Origin: Eubacterium sp.
GTDB taxonomy: Bacteria > Bacillota > Clostridia > Lachnospirales > Lachnospiraceae
Length of the DNA stretch: 14,188 nucleotides
Reading direction: 5' to 3'
Assembly (NCBI GenBank): GCA_024681495.1
Contig: JAILAS010000052.1
Coordinates: 1-14,188 of the forward strand
In this document: in pieces, positions 13,945 through 14,188 of the stretch
Numbering within the stretch: the first letter of the stretch is position 1
Layout of the letters: each line of letters begins with the position of its first letter
Notes under the pieces: model-generated
Database searches by the model: none
Told to the model about the DNA's origin: nothing
Seen by the model: only the letters and a program-made list of their open reading frames with translations
Program-made: the position numbers and the translations under genes

Positions 13945-14188
13945 ATGATAGAACTATTTGAAGGCGGAGCCTTTCTCGTAAACGGAAATCAGCTGTTTTC
14001 GGACGACGCTGACGGAGCCTGTCAGGCCGCTGCGGCAGCAGGAGTTGAGGCCATAGACAAGGCCGAGGCTGCGGAGCACACCATCGCCCGCGGCATCATG
14101 AAGAGTCACGACGTCTCCGATGACGCCGATAATCTTCGAATCAAGTTCGACGTGAGTACGTCGAACTTGATTCGAAGATTATCGGCGT
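13945..14188 (+). CDS. Aconitase-family hydratase, N-terminal fragment
   Basis: The frame is open from the ATG at 13945 to the window end. The first 69 residues, starting MIELFEGGAFLVNGNQLF and running through HTIARGIMKSHDVSDDADNL to RIKFD, match the N-terminus of the clostridial aconitate hydratase-like proteins, which usually read IKFD followed by a SHDITFVGIIQTA block. Those are iron-sulfur lyases that hydrate or dehydrate a small organic acid; the exact substrate is not evident, and the cluster cysteines would lie beyond the window. GAGG lies 9 bases before the ATG. The family sequence breaks after Asp69 (about base 14151), where an inverted copy of the preceding bases begins, so residues after that are probably not genuine. 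Confidence 0.75.
   Translation, partial: MIELFEGGAFLVNGNQLFSDDADGACQAAAAAGVEAIDKAEAAEHTIARGIMKSHDVSDDADNLRIKFDVSTSNLIRRLSA
14123..14188. repeat. Perfect 31+31 base inverted repeat at the window end
   Basis: Bases 14123-14153 are repeated exactly as their reverse complement at 14158-14188, around a 4-base GAGT loop. The second arm ends exactly at the last base of the window. The first arm encodes conserved hydratase sequence; the second does not. Confidence 0.95.

Overview
The window looks like chromosomal DNA of a GC-rich anaerobic Gram-positive bacterium (Bacillota, class Clostridia). This rests on a eukaryote-like (type 2) IleS tail, a MecA adaptor, a YwlC/Sua5 gene followed by a YwlE-like gene, a ComEB-type dCMP deaminase, a DUF1858 redox protein and the start of a clostridial-type aconitase-family hydratase. 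I cannot name a genus. No rRNA, tRNA, CRISPR array, insertion sequence or phage gene was seen.

Layout. 1-603 (+) is the 3' end of ileS. 700-930 (+) is a CxxC DUF1858 protein with its own promoter, closed by a perfect bidirectional terminator at 974-1006. 1058-2875 (-) is a membrane-anchored SH3/GH18 glycosidase. 3198-4625 (-) is a fusion of a divergent Ser/Thr kinase domain to a MinD/ParA-like domain, ending in a terminator at 2929-2960. Back-to-back promoters at 4597-4665 separate it from mecA (4720-5511, +). A minus-strand pair follows: a CgeB-like glycosyltransferase (7218-5998), overlapped by a CPBP-family membrane protease (6005-5523).

From 7319 everything is on the plus strand and tightly spaced: ywlC, a YwlE/LMW-PTP homologue with a destroyed active site, a dCMP deaminase, two half-size chromate-family (CHR) transporters overlapping by 4 nt, an acidic coiled-coil protein with four 11-residue repeats, and a class A penicillin-binding protein. 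A new promoter then precedes the 5' end of an aconitase-family hydratase.

Functionally the window mixes translation and tRNA modification (ileS, ywlC), proteolysis (mecA, CPBP), nucleotide metabolism (dCMP deaminase), cell envelope synthesis and remodelling (GH18, glycosyltransferase, PBP) and signalling (kinase fusion). The most interesting items are the kinase/MinD-like fusion, which is degenerate in two nucleotide-binding loops and has no obvious start codon, and the YwlE-like pseudophosphatase. The last 66 bases form a perfect fold-back inverted repeat that interrupts a conserved coding sequence exactly at the window end; this is most likely an assembly or library artefact.
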